NCBI RefSeq assembly: GCF_001984175.1
Contig: NZ_MTQP01000067.1
Coordinates: 248,001 to 312,000, forward strand
Length of the DNA stretch: 64,000 bases
Direction: 5' to 3'
Origin: Saccharothrix sp. ALI-22-I
GTDB taxonomy: Bacteria; Actinomycetota; Actinomycetes; Mycobacteriales; Pseudonocardiaceae
Part shown: positions 1 through 9,689 of the stretch, piece by piece
How the letters are laid out: each line of letters starts with the position of its first letter
How positions within the stretch are numbered: position 1 is the stretch's first letter
Program-made: the position numbers and the translations under genes
Notes under the pieces: generated by a model
The model's input: only the letters and a program-made list of their open reading frames with translations
Database searches by the model: none
Told to the model about the DNA's origin: nothing

Positions 1-2
1 AC

Positions 3-1871
3 CTCGTTCGAGTCGGCCGTCCCGACGTGGAAAAAGCGTGGGCCGAAGCCGATCGGGACGGCAGTTGGATGCGGAACGCGTGCGACACGCTGGAGGACGG
101 CAACCCCTGCCGCTTCCGCGACAAGTGTCATGCGGGATTCGGTGCCGTCGACATCGCGGGGTTGGGCAGGGTCGGCCTCTACCCCTACAACGACGTGGCG
201 TTGACACGAGCGCTGAAGGGCCAGGGGGAAAGCCCCACACCCCGCGAGGTGCTGGACGTGTGCGTGACCCAGGAGTTGATCGAAGCCGACGCTCGCATCG
301 AGGACGGCACCTACCCGCACGAAGGGGTACGTGAGCGTTTCGATTTCACGGTCCAGCGCGCGAAGGAGATGGTGCTGAGAGGCCGGTCCGGAGAGCAGGC
401 CGAACGACTGTACCGCGCACTCGTCCTGTGGGGTGATGAACGAGAATTGCCGCCTGCGGTGGCCGAGGCTTTCTCCATACAGCCGACCTCCGGAAGTGTG
501 ATCAGCGCTCCTGCGCTGGCCCAGCCCGGGCGACAGGGCGGCACACCGAAGGCCGAAGCACCCACCGCTTCGCCCGCAGTCAATCCACTCCTTCCCCTGT
601 ACCAGTGGCAGAATGGTGAAGAACTGCCTGGCCGCGACGCCGACCAGTATCGATCAATCCTGTACAAGCTGGTCAGCGAGCGACTCGATCTCGATCAGGA
701 CCTGTTCCACACCGCGGGCAACGGCACCGGCGGGACGTTGCTCAAGAAACTGTTCCGCAGCTACTCCTTCGTGATCGAGGACTCCAGGGGAAGGATCCCT
801 TCCGGAACGAACGTGCGATTCGATTTGACCCGCGACCCGGAAGACGTCCGAGCCATGATCGCGGCGAAGTGGTTCGACGACCACAGTCGGTGGAACGCAC
901 AGGACGCCGACTGGGTACCGGAGGACTACGATCTGGTCGACCTGATGCTGACGCTGGAGGACCGACTGGATCGGTGGGCCGCAGAGGTTCGACGTCGTTT
1001 CCTCGAACAGGTCGGTGAACGCGAGGTCGTCCGCGCCGCCATCGGGCTTCGCGCGGTTGCACTGCTCGCGCTCGGCACCATTCCCGACCGGCTCAAGAGC
1101 ACCAACAGCGTCCTGACCGGAAAACCGAAAGTCGGTGATGCCCTCCCAGGGTGGGCCGAGGTGGACAGGACGGCGCGTGATGTCCTGAACGCCGTTTCCG
1201 CCGCAGACCTGATCGCAAACTTCGCGGCGGTGCGCCAGGGCGACACTGGCGGGCCCAAATTGATCGACGCGATCGGATTGAAGTTCGACCTCAGAACAGT
1301 AGTCAAACGGCCGGTCGAGTACCTCCGCGGGTTGGAGAGTTCGGCTGCGGAAGGCAATGCCGACGTGGCCAACTGGGCCAAGAAGTTGGCCAACGCCGTC
1401 GAGAAGGCGGCGAGTGCCCGGTCACCCGAACTGACCGAAGCCGTCGACTATATTTCCACGGAACTGCATGGATACGCGCCCAAGGACGTGGCGGACAGCG
1501 CTCGAGAAGTCGCCAGAGCCGCTCGCGATCATGGTCTGTTCCGCCCCGGTGACGGGTTCGAAAGCTTCATGGAAGCAGCCACCGTGGTCGAACAGATCCC
1601 CTCCTCCCTGCCACGCAGGTGGCCGGAAGACGATGATCGATCGCCCGCAGACCAGGTGCTCGCGGCGCAGGGATGGGCGAGCGCTGCGATCAACGGCGCG
1701 AAAGCGCTCACTCAACTGAAGAACAACATGGAAGCGACACGTGCCGAGTGCGCGCGCAACGACGCGACGGCGGAGGACTTGGAAGCCAGGATTCGGGCGG
1801 TGCGCACGGCTCTTGGCGACATCCGCGGACACTTGGACGAACTGCGCACGCCGGAGGGCGGCCTTGACTGA
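3..1871 (+). CDS. Large accessory protein, 5' partial (possibly DpdH-like)
   Basis: The reading frame is open to the left edge, so this is the C-terminal part (at least 623 residues) of a longer protein; the GTG at 27 is probably internal. Near the visible start is a cysteine/histidine cluster (CDTLEDGNPCRFRDKCHAGFG), a spacing that could bind zinc or an Fe-S cluster. It is followed by a long helix-rich region without recognisable catalytic motifs. It is the first visible gene of a tightly packed operon and overlaps the next gene by 8 nt. The gene order before a DpdJ-like helicase and a DpdK-like PLD protein suggests the DpdH ATPase slot of Dpd clusters, but no Walker motif is visible here (it would lie upstream). 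That family assignment is inference from context and a remembered Cys motif; function unknown. Confidence 0.5.
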   Translation, partial: LVRVGRPDVEKAWAEADRDGSWMRNACDTLEDGNPCRFRDKCHAGFGAVDIAGLGRVGLYPYNDVALTRALKGQGESPTPREVLDVCVTQELIEADARIEDGTYPHEGVRERFDFTVQRAKEMVLRGRSGEQAERLYRALVLWGDERELPPAVAEAFSIQPTSGSVISAPALAQPGRQGGTPKAEAPTASPAVNPLLPLYQWQNGEELPGRDADQYRSILYKLVSERLDLDQDLFHTAGNGTGGTLLKKLFRSYSFVIEDSRGRIPSGTNVRFDLTRDPEDVRAMIAAKWFDDHSRWNAQDADWVPEDYDLVDLMLTLEDRLDRWAAEVRRRFLEQVGEREVVRAAIGLRAVALLALGTIPDRLKSTNSVLTGKPKVGDALPGWAEVDRTARDVLNAVSAADLIANFAAVRQGDTGGPKLIDAIGLKFDLRTVVKRPVEYLRGLESSAAEGNADVANWAKKLANAVEKAASARSPELTEAVDYISTELHGYAPKDVADSAREVARAARDHGLFRPGDGFESFMEAATVVEQIPSSLPRRWPEDDDRSPADQVLAAQGWASAAINGAKALTQLKNNMEATRAECARNDATAEDLEARIRAVRTALGDIRGHLDELRTPEGGLD

Positions 1872-2556
1872 CAACGCACCCGAATGGATCACGGCGACAG
1901 GCCGTGCGGTGAGGAGGGCCGGCGACGCGGTCCAGGCGCAGGACGAACTCAAAGCCTTGAACGACGCGCTGCGAGAACTCGAGCAGATCCGCGCCGAACT
2001 GGAACGGCTCAAGGCAGCAGGCGCGCTCGGGCGTGGTTCGTGGTGGTCGGGTCTTGTGATCGGTGGACCGCTCCCTCCAGGAGCCGAGGTCACCGACGGG
2101 GAGTTGGAACGCCGACAACTGCCCATCCTGGTGCGGAACCTGAGGGAACTCACGAGAAAAGCCCAGAAGTCGATCCTGGAGGCGTGGCGGAACCACGTGA
2201 ACTCCTATTTCGGTGCTGCCGCCGACCTGGGGGAACTGGTCGACTTGATGGCGGGCGAAGGACGATTGGCCCAAGCCGCCACCGACTTGAAACGAGCACT
2301 GGGTTCGCTGCCGAGCCTCACCACACGGATACCCGACGCAGCATCGGTACGCGCGTTGGCCGACACCGTCGCGTTGTCCGAGGCGTTCGAGGCTGCTCTG
2401 CCCAGCACGGTGAGGGCGTTCATCACGGCCGCAGCCCGTGGAGGCGCACCCGTCACGATGCTGAACGCCGACGTCATGCAGTGGCTCCACGACAACGACG
2501 CGGTGGGGAACTTCAAAGTGACCGCCGGCAACCCATCGGGAGTGGCACGTGGATGA
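1864..2556 (+). CDS. Small helical protein in the helicase/PLD operon
   Basis: A 230-residue protein I do not recognise. The TTG at 1864 is chosen because a GGAGGG ribosome site lies just upstream (about 1854) and the start overlaps the previous stop by 8 nt. Residues about 15-45 are rich in Leu, Glu, Ala and Arg in heptad-like spacing, consistent with a coiled coil; the rest is predicted helical. No signal peptide, membrane segment or catalytic motif is seen. It overlaps the start of the helicase gene (2549) by 8 nt, so the proteins are probably made together and it may be a structural or adaptor subunit. That role is inference only. Confidence 0.6.
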   Translation: MTDNAPEWITATGRAVRRAGDAVQAQDELKALNDALRELEQIRAELERLKAAGALGRGSWWSGLVIGGPLPPGAEVTDGELERRQLPILVRNLRELTRKAQKSILEAWRNHVNSYFGAAADLGELVDLMAGEGRLAQAATDLKRALGSLPSLTTRIPDAASVRALADTVALSEAFEAALPSTVRAFITAAARGGAPVTMLNADVMQWLHDNDAVGNFKVTAGNPSGVARG

Positions 2557-5500
2557 CGTGACCCTGGAGGCGCTCACCGCTGTCGAACTCAGCGAGGCGC
2601 GACTCCTGTCCTGGGGCGCGGTGGGCGCCGAGTGGGAGGAACAGGAACTCCTCGCCATACTCGGTGAGCACGGTCCTGCGGAAAAGTTGCTCGCCGAACT
2701 GCTCGACGCGGCGCTCATCGTTCGGACTCCGAACAACGGGTACCGCTCGCGAAGCGCCGAGACGGTCAGGTTGATCGCCAACGTCCGTCAGTCGTTCCGT
2801 GGGCAGCGGGTCAGCGAGGGGAAACCGCTCGTACTGGACCACCGGTTCCTGCACCGCCCGCGGCGCCGCCCCGAACGGAACGTCCCGGTACAGCACATGT
2901 TGACCGAATTGGGTGGATTGATCGGTCCGGCCGCTCTGAGTGCAGTTCACCACCTCGCTCCGCCGAAACTGTCCGGCTTCCAGTGCAGAAGCACCCAGGC
3001 CGTTCTGGAAGCGCTGCGAAGCGATCAGCCCGCAGGCGTGATGGTCACCGCCGGTACCGGTAGTGGCAAGACCCTTGCCTTCTACCTCCCCCTGCTGGCC
3101 TGGCTGGCCGATCGGACGGCGTCAGGTCACCGGGGCGGAACGCTCGGTTTGGCGCTCTACCCCCGCAATGAACTCCTCAAAGACCAACTGAAGACCTTGC
3201 TTGGGTACGTCATGAGCCTGCACGCCTCCGCTCCGGATGCACCCGTGTTGAGCCTGGCCACCTGGTTTGGGCCGACTCCGCACTCGGCGTACGCGGTGGG
3301 CAAGGGGTGGTCCGAGAATTGGGAGAGGCGGGCGGCGGGGGTCGCGTGCCCCTACCTGCGATGCCTGGTGTGCGACAACGAACTCATCTGGCCCAATTCG
3401 GATCTCACGAGAGGTGTGGAGCGACTCGTCTGCGTCGATCGCTCTTGCGGCGCGGAGGTGGACGGCAAGTTCCTCAGGCTGACCCGCGAGAGTGCCCGGC
3501 GACGTCCCGCCGACCTGATGCTGAGCACCACGGAGTCGCTGAACCGCCAGTTGTCTGCACCAGGCAATCTCGTGGCCTTCGGGGTGCGGCCGAGCACGCT
3601 CGCCGCCGTCCTGCTGGACGAAGTCCACACCTACGAGGGCACGACCGGCGCGCAGAACGCCCTGCTGTTGCGCCGACTGAAGCACATGCTCAACCGCGTA
3701 CCGGTGTGGGTCGGCCTGTCTGCGACCCTGAGCAACGCTGGCGAGTTCTTCGCCCGACTGGTGGACCTTCCCCCAAGCGCGGTCGGTGTAGTGCACCCAC
3801 GACTGGAGGAACTCGAGGAAGCGGGCGCCGAGTACCTGCTCGCGGTCAGGAGCGACCCGCACTCGAAGGCCGGCCCGCTGTCGACGAGCATCCAGACGAC
3901 CATGGTGCTGGCTCGCAGCCTCGACTCGCTCGCGGACGATCCCTTCAACCCACCATCGTCCTCTGGAGGGGTGTTCGGCAGCAGGTTGTTCGTGTTCACC
4001 GACAAGCTCGACAGCACGAACCGCCTCTACTGGAGCCTGCTGGATACCGAGGGCTGGCTGTGGCCGGGCAAAGCCGCCGACAGGACCCCTCTCACCCTCG
4101 CCCACCTCCGAGCCGAGGAGCAGGAGCGGCTCAAGGGTGACCACCAGGAGAAAGCGGCCGATCGGGATGCCGACGGGCAGTGGTGGTGGATGCCGGAACT
4201 TCTCGGTCACGGTGTCGAGGCCGACCGGCAGTTGCGCCTGGGGCGGACCAGTTCCCAAGACCGGGGCGTGTCCGGTGACGCCCAGGTCATCGTGGCGACG
4301 GCCACGCTCGAAGTGGGGTTCGACGACGACCGCGTAGGCGCCGTGGTGCAGCACAAGGCACCTCACGACGCGGCGCAGTTCCTGCAGCGCAAAGGGCGTG
4401 CGGGGCGCAACCAGGCAACGCGACCGTGGACGGTGGTCGTGCTCAGTGACTGGGGACGTGACCGCCAGGCGTGGGAAGGGTACGACGCTCTCTTCGACCC
4501 CGACCTGCCGCCTCGCAACCTTCCGATCGAGAACCTCTACGTGCTGCGCATCCAAGCCGTCTATGCCCTCATGGACTGGCTGGCCGCTGAACTGCGGTAC
4601 GACGGACAGGAGTCGACGTGGGCGGACCTGTCGGGCCCTGCCTCGGCGTTGTTCCCGAATGGCCCTGAGCGGCAGGCAGCAACCGCCCGGCGCCAAGAGG
4701 CCATGGCGGACCTGCTCAGCAGGCTGCTCAGGTCCGGCCCCGAACGGCAGCGCCTTCGCCGGCACCTGCTCCTCGCGCTCGGTCTGGGCAGCGGTGAGAT
4801 CGCCGAGTCGGTGGTCGACAGCCTGTTGTGGGACGCGCCGCGGCCATTGCTGCTGGCGGTCGTGCCGACGATCCGGCGCCGACTGGTCGACCAGTGGCGC
4901 GGCGAGGAACCGAGGCCGGACGACACCGGTCTGAGAACGCGGACCCCGCTGCGGTCGTTCGTCCCCGGCAACCTCTTCGACGACCTCCTCGTTCCCGACG
5001 TGGAGTTGGTCGTGCCCGGCAAACAGGGCAAGCGCGATGTCGAACACCTCCCCGCACTCCGCGCGCTCCGGGAGTTCACGCCGGGCAACGTCACCCGCCA
5101 CTTCGGTGTGTGGGCCACCCACAAACGACACTGGCTGCCCCTCCCCGCCGGGACGGACGACGCACAATTGCGGGTCGACATGAGCAAGACCTACGCAGTG
5201 GTGAGTCCGGTCGACCTCCTGGACCTGGCGGGCACGCGTGTGGAGGTCTACTCCCCGGTGTCGGTCGAACTGCAACCCGTACCCGCTCCGGTTCGGGATT
5301 ACTCAGCGGTGCAACCCGACTGGGAGTTCCACGTGTCGAGGCTCGGGTCGGGAACTCCGATCCGGGTGGACAGTGGCGCCCGCGAACTGTTGACCTCGCT
5401 GACCGCCCACGTGCACGCGCAGGGCGGCGGCGTCCGCACCATCCGGTACGCCCGCACCGCCGTCGGCACCATCTGGCAGCCACAAGCGCGTGTGGTGCGG

Positions 5501-6952
5501 CTCCACTACGGGGTGGGCGACGGCGACGCGTGGCGTCCCGCTGCCATCGGTGTGGACGTTCACTGCGACGCGCTCGAAGGCGAGGTGCGGTTCCCGGAGA
5601 CCATTCACCGGCCGGATCCGACCGAGCGGACCAGCCGACTGCGGCACAACATCCTCGTTGAAGCGGATTTGCCCGACGAATTGTCGTCGTTCGACCGGGA
5701 ATCGTTGACCGAGATCGCGTTGCTGGCGATCGTCTCCTCCCGATTGAAGGGCGAGGACCCTGCCGACGACCAGCAGTGGGCCGACGCACTGGTCGATGCG
5801 GCCCGCACACTCGGCCTGACCCCGGATGACGACGATCACCAACCGTCGGACCACGGTATGAAGTGGGTCACCTGGTGCAACGACCACGATGTCATCTCGG
5901 CTGTTGCCACCGCTGCCACGGAAGTGCTCGAGGAAGACCGTTCCCCCGCCTGGACGACGTGGTGGAGGCGGCGCTACACCCTGTCTGTGGCGCACCTCGT
6001 CGTCAGCGCCCTGTCGTCTTTGGTCCGGGGCGTGGACGTCGAGGAGCTAACGATTGATCTCGCACCGGACGGCGACACCCGATTCTGGGTGTCGGAACCG
6101 TCACCGGGTGGCACCGGCCAGGTGGAGACGTTCCTGCGCCTCTTGGTCCACGAACCCGAAGCCTTCTCCCGTGCGCTTGAAGACGCGCTGGAGCCGACCT
6201 CGGTCGACACGCTGGACGAAGAACTGGTCTCACTGCTGACCAGCGAGTCTGAAGAGGTGCGCGCCTCCCTCGTGGGACTTCGCGAGGCGTGGACCGCAGG
6301 TCACACCGCGGTCGGCGCCGCCGTGCAGCAGGTCGACGCGGCGGCGCATGAACAGGGGTTGACGCTTGGCGGCCCTGCCAGGTCGTCACTGAGCACCCGA
6401 CTGGCGGGTCCCGGCGCCCACCCCCGCTTGCTGGAGGACGTCATCTCCTGGCTCGACCTGCGGAACACCGCTGTCGAACTCGCAGGCCTGGACGTGGGCC
6501 CGAGAACACTCGGCGCATTGATGGCGGACGATGAGCGACTCGACGAAGTGCTGCACCTGGGTGATCACGCCGCTGCACAACGCAGGGCACGAGCGGTGGC
6601 CAACGTGCTGTGGCCCTGGGGCGAGTCGGGTTCGGGCTCGTCGCTCTACGGCCCTCCTCTGGAGCCGTCGACGAGCGTGATCAGGGCGCACGTGAAGCTA
6701 GGACCGCCGGAGTTCGGAGTCGTCCCGTGGGACGACGCTCGGCGGGTCGCGTTGCATGATGCTCTCCGCGAACATCGTGAAGTCGTGCTCCGGGCAGGGC
6801 ACGCCGAACGGCTCCACCTGCGCGCCGCTCTGGTCGACTTGCAGGTGCACCCAGTAGAGGTGGGACCGCTTTTGTGTCATCCGGTCGTGGTCGGGCAACG
6901 GGCCACGGCCCGGTATCGGGAATGTCGCCTCCTGCTCAGGGAGGCGCTGTGA
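2549..6952 (+). CDS. dpdJ: DEAD/DEAH-box helicase, DpdJ-like (1467 aa)
   Basis: A very large superfamily 2 helicase. Visible motifs: Walker A TAGTGSGKT (residues about 167-175), Walker B box DEVH (about 357-360) followed by TYEGTTGAQ, motif III SATLS (about 390), and motif VI QRKGRAGRNQ (about 612-621). Between the first two lies a four-cysteine insert (CPYLRCLVC ... CVDRSC, about 267-299), a likely zinc knuckle. The C-terminal half (about 700-1467) has no known fold that I can name. Size, Cys insert and a directly coupled PLD gene match protein DpdJ of 7-deazaguanine DNA-modification clusters; DISARM DrmA is the nearest alternative, but no DUF1998 partner gene is visible. Starts GTG 2549 overlapping the upstream gene, and ends in a GTGA overlap with the PLD gene. 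Confidence 0.75.
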   Translation: MDDVTLEALTAVELSEARLLSWGAVGAEWEEQELLAILGEHGPAEKLLAELLDAALIVRTPNNGYRSRSAETVRLIANVRQSFRGQRVSEGKPLVLDHRFLHRPRRRPERNVPVQHMLTELGGLIGPAALSAVHHLAPPKLSGFQCRSTQAVLEALRSDQPAGVMVTAGTGSGKTLAFYLPLLAWLADRTASGHRGGTLGLALYPRNELLKDQLKTLLGYVMSLHASAPDAPVLSLATWFGPTPHSAYAVGKGWSENWERRAAGVACPYLRCLVCDNELIWPNSDLTRGVERLVCVDRSCGAEVDGKFLRLTRESARRRPADLMLSTTESLNRQLSAPGNLVAFGVRPSTLAAVLLDEVHTYEGTTGAQNALLLRRLKHMLNRVPVWVGLSATLSNAGEFFARLVDLPPSAVGVVHPRLEELEEAGAEYLLAVRSDPHSKAGPLSTSIQTTMVLARSLDSLADDPFNPPSSSGGVFGSRLFVFTDKLDSTNRLYWSLLDTEGWLWPGKAADRTPLTLAHLRAEEQERLKGDHQEKAADRDADGQWWWMPELLGHGVEADRQLRLGRTSSQDRGVSGDAQVIVATATLEVGFDDDRVGAVVQHKAPHDAAQFLQRKGRAGRNQATRPWTVVVLSDWGRDRQAWEGYDALFDPDLPPRNLPIENLYVLRIQAVYALMDWLAAELRYDGQESTWADLSGPASALFPNGPERQAATARRQEAMADLLSRLLRSGPERQRLRRHLLLALGLGSGEIAESVVDSLLWDAPRPLLLAVVPTIRRRLVDQWRGEEPRPDDTGLRTRTPLRSFVPGNLFDDLLVPDVELVVPGKQGKRDVEHLPALRALREFTPGNVTRHFGVWATHKRHWLPLPAGTDDAQLRVDMSKTYAVVSPVDLLDLAGTRVEVYSPVSVELQPVPAPVRDYSAVQPDWEFHVSRLGSGTPIRVDSGARELLTSLTAHVHAQGGGVRTIRYARTAVGTIWQPQARVVRLHYGVGDGDAWRPAAIGVDVHCDALEGEVRFPETIHRPDPTERTSRLRHNILVEADLPDELSSFDRESLTEIALLAIVSSRLKGEDPADDQQWADALVDAARTLGLTPDDDDHQPSDHGMKWVTWCNDHDVISAVATAATEVLEEDRSPAWTTWWRRRYTLSVAHLVVSALSSLVRGVDVEELTIDLAPDGDTRFWVSEPSPGGTGQVETFLRLLVHEPEAFSRALEDALEPTSVDTLDEELVSLLTSESEEVRASLVGLREAWTAGHTAVGAAVQQVDAAAHEQGLTLGGPARSSLSTRLAGPGAHPRLLEDVISWLDLRNTAVELAGLDVGPRTLGALMADDERLDEVLHLGDHAAAQRRARAVANVLWPWGESGSGSSLYGPPLEPSTSVIRAHVKLGPPEFGVVPWDDARRVALHDALREHREVVLRAGHAERLHLRAALVDLQVHPVEVGPLLCHPVVVGQRATARYRECRLLLREAL

Positions 6953-7479
6953 ACCGGGTCATCCGGAAGTCCCGGGCGCAGAGCTCGAGCGAGGTGCTCG
7001 AGATGCTCGCGGCCCTGTTCTCCGCCGAACTGGTCTCTCCCAGTCGATGCCTCTGGCTGGTCTCTCCCTGGGTGTCGGACGTCGAGGTGCTCGACAACAG
7101 CGCGGGCACCTATTCAGCGCTGGCCCGCTTCGGCCACAGACCGATCCGCCTGGCGGAGGTCCTTGTCACGTTGGCCTCGGCCGGCGCTCGCGTCATCGTG
7201 GCCACCACACCCGATTCTCACAATGACCTGTTCCTGCGCCGACTGGACCTGCTGAAGCAGGATCTCCGGGTTGCCGAGCACGTCGAAGTGATGATCGACC
7301 GGACAGGCAAGTTGCACACGAAGGCCCTGACCGGGGACGACTACGTGGTGGCGGGCAGCATGAACATCACATACACCGGAATCAACCTGCGCGAGGAACA
7401 GGTGGAACTGCACACCGAGCAGTCCTACGTCGCTCAGGCTCGTATGGACGCGTTCGACCGCTTCGGCGGTGTGATGTGA
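6949..7479 (+). CDS. dpdK: Phospholipase D-fold protein, DpdK-like
   Basis: A 176-residue protein starting at GTG 6949, in a GTGA overlap with the helicase stop. It carries one HKD-type catalytic motif, HTKALTGDD followed by VVAGSMNITYTG (residues about 121-142), the half-site of PLD-superfamily nucleases and phosphodiesterases, so an active enzyme would need a dimer. The N-terminal block with LVSPSRCLWLVSPWVSD matches my recollection of the DpdK family, the small PLD protein that accompanies DpdJ. PLD proteins are also found in DISARM (DrmC) and some restriction enzymes. Likely role: DNA cleavage or end processing with the helicase (inference). Confidence 0.75.
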   Translation: MNRVIRKSRAQSSSEVLEMLAALFSAELVSPSRCLWLVSPWVSDVEVLDNSAGTYSALARFGHRPIRLAEVLVTLASAGARVIVATTPDSHNDLFLRRLDLLKQDLRVAEHVEVMIDRTGKLHTKALTGDDYVVAGSMNITYTGINLREEQVELHTEQSYVAQARMDAFDRFGGVM

Positions 7480-9623
7480 CCGCAGCCGAGACGTTGCTCG
7501 ACTGCGTGGGCGACCCCGCCCGTTTCGGCGTCCTCCGAGAGCGGGTCGAACTCCTGGTCGACGAGCAGGCACGGACCTGGGTCGGGGGCAACAGCGGTTG
7601 GCTGATCGTGCCGTTGAACCGCAGTCCTCAAGGTTTCTACCTCTTGTCCGAGGACCGCGAAGGTCAGCGTCGCGGTCGTGAGGTGTTGGAGGCGTTCCTT
7701 GGGCCGGCGGTGTCCGTGACCTCCAGTACGCCGGCCCCGGAGTCCCAACGGGTGGATCGGCTGCTCGAACTCGAGGGCTTGACGCACATGTCCCGCGTAG
7801 CGCGGATCGCCAGCACGGCCCAGGACATGCTTGAGAGGCTCGAGGATGCCGTCGCAACGATGAAGGGCAAGGACGCCCGTCTTCGGCCCGTGCGCCCGTC
7901 GCACGTCGACCTGCTGCGCGATCTGCGGTTGGCCCTGCTCCAGCGCGACGGGCGCCTTGCTGATCGCCTCCTCGGAGATCTGAGGTTCACCGGTCGTCTC
8001 AGTGCTGAGAACCTGCGGTTCCTCACGGTCGAGATGCTTGGCAGGCTTCACCGGTGGCGTGAACTCGCCGATCTCCCGCACGTCGGTGAACTGCTGCGGG
8101 CTCGGCGCCCGCGCGTCGTCAACGAGGTGCTACTCGAGATGGTGTGGCACACCGAGGTTGCTGACCTCGTCAACGCGGGTCTATCGCCTCGGGCGATCTA
8201 CGCGCAGATCGATCTCGGGGCCCGGTACGGCTCGCTGGTCAGCGCGGTGGAGGTGCCATCCACTGCGGCCGGCCGCGGTGTCGGCCTCATCGCCGCGTCA
8301 GCGTTGGGTGACCTCGAGCGCGTGCAGCGACTCGTGACTGCCGCCGAGGACGAGCTGGAGCGCTCACTCCTCAACCGGTTGATCGCGCTGGAACCCACGG
8401 CGGCCGCCGGTGACGTCCGTGCCGGGGTGGATGTCCGGGATCTGCACGCCCAGGGCCGGTACGGCGCGTTCATCCGCGCTTTCCTCGATTCACCGGAGCC
8501 GTCCATCGCCGACCTGGCGGTGCAAGCCACGCTCGACAGCGACGACTTCACCCACGCCCCTGATGTCCTGGACATCGTCGACCGTTTCAAAGCAGATGGC
8601 CGCCTCCGGCTCGATCGCCGACTCCAGCGCGACCTGGAAGACCTTGGTCGTTTGGTCAACGGTTCGTGCGGCGGATGGCAGGAGTGGTGCGAGCGGTTGG
8701 CACGCTCCATCCGCTGGTCGGATGCGTCGAAGGTCGCTCGGGCGCAGTATGACCAGTGGGAAGTCCCCTCTGCACTGTCGACCGAAGACTCGAAGGCCTC
8801 CGCCGACGCGCTGCTCGAGGCTTGGGGAGGCGTCAACCAGGACCAGGTCATCGCGAGTCTGGACGTGCTGTGCCGAAGCGTCGCCGCCGGTGGTGGTGGT
8901 TCCGGTGATCTCCGCGAGGCCGTCCTGCTAGTGCTCGCGGAACAGGAAAACCTCAGTTCGCCCGTGAGGAACGCCTACCTGCTCCTCCTGGAGCACGTGC
9001 TCGAGAGCGGTCCTGGGGAGTCCACCTATCGAAGCGTGGTGGAGTTGACCGCGAACCTGTGGCGCCGGGTGGCTGCGCCGGCGTCGGTCGACTGGGGAAT
9101 CGCCCTGGTCGAGATCGTGCTGAACGCCCCGACTCCAGACGCCGATGTACGGCTCGCGGTGACCGCAGACGTCCTGACGCGGGTTCACGACTTCCAACAA
9201 CGGCTCAGCATCCGGCAACTGTCCGAACTGACCGCTCTAGGAGAAGAGTGCGGCATTCCGACGCACTTCGTGGAGCGAGCCTCAGATGAGACGGAGTCGC
9301 CGTGGCGGCGCCTTGATGGCAAGACCATCGGCGTATATTCACTCCTAACAGGTGCAGCCCACTCCCTCGACAGACGGCTGTCGGCGCTCTGCACACCACG
9401 ATCGATCGAGGCTAACTCGGACACGGTCGCCACCCCCGGGCTGCGTTCATTGGCCGCTCGTGTCGATTACCTGATCGTCGACACGTGGCACGCCTCACAT
9501 TCAGCGACTAACGGCATCGACGCGGTGCGTCCCCGCGACAGGCAACTGTTCCCGACCGGAAGGGGCGTGAGCGCATTCCTGCAAGCCCTGGAGCACGTTC
9601 TGACTTCCGAGGGCACACGCTGA
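7476..9623 (+). CDS. Accessory operon protein of unknown function (715 aa)
   Basis: Starts GTG 7476 in a GTGA overlap with the PLD gene and is the last gene of the operon. A leucine- and arginine-rich helical stretch at about 80-260 is followed by a long helical solenoid-like region with no recognised catalytic motif. The C-terminal about 80 residues form a compact block (VDYLIVDTWHASHSATNGID, then R-rich, then GRGVSAFLQALE) that looks like a conserved functional end. A similar ending may occur in DpdD-type proteins, but I cannot confirm this. No signal peptide or membrane segment. I give no function. Confidence 0.6.
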   Translation: MTAAETLLDCVGDPARFGVLRERVELLVDEQARTWVGGNSGWLIVPLNRSPQGFYLLSEDREGQRRGREVLEAFLGPAVSVTSSTPAPESQRVDRLLELEGLTHMSRVARIASTAQDMLERLEDAVATMKGKDARLRPVRPSHVDLLRDLRLALLQRDGRLADRLLGDLRFTGRLSAENLRFLTVEMLGRLHRWRELADLPHVGELLRARRPRVVNEVLLEMVWHTEVADLVNAGLSPRAIYAQIDLGARYGSLVSAVEVPSTAAGRGVGLIAASALGDLERVQRLVTAAEDELERSLLNRLIALEPTAAAGDVRAGVDVRDLHAQGRYGAFIRAFLDSPEPSIADLAVQATLDSDDFTHAPDVLDIVDRFKADGRLRLDRRLQRDLEDLGRLVNGSCGGWQEWCERLARSIRWSDASKVARAQYDQWEVPSALSTEDSKASADALLEAWGGVNQDQVIASLDVLCRSVAAGGGGSGDLREAVLLVLAEQENLSSPVRNAYLLLLEHVLESGPGESTYRSVVELTANLWRRVAAPASVDWGIALVEIVLNAPTPDADVRLAVTADVLTRVHDFQQRLSIRQLSELTALGEECGIPTHFVERASDETESPWRRLDGKTIGVYSLLTGAAHSLDRRLSALCTPRSIEANSDTVATPGLRSLAARVDYLIVDTWHASHSATNGIDAVRPRDRQLFPTGRGVSAFLQALEHVLTSEGTR

Positions 9624-9689
9624 AAATGGCTCGGTTCACACTGCGCTCTTCTCGGTCGCACCCGACGATCAATCTGCAGGAACTCTAGG

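Noticed and set aside
2549..7479. DISARM assignment for helicase plus PLD
   Set aside because: DISARM also needs a DrmB (DUF1998) gene and a methyltransferase, neither of which is visible; helicase size and the Cys insert fit DpdJ better.
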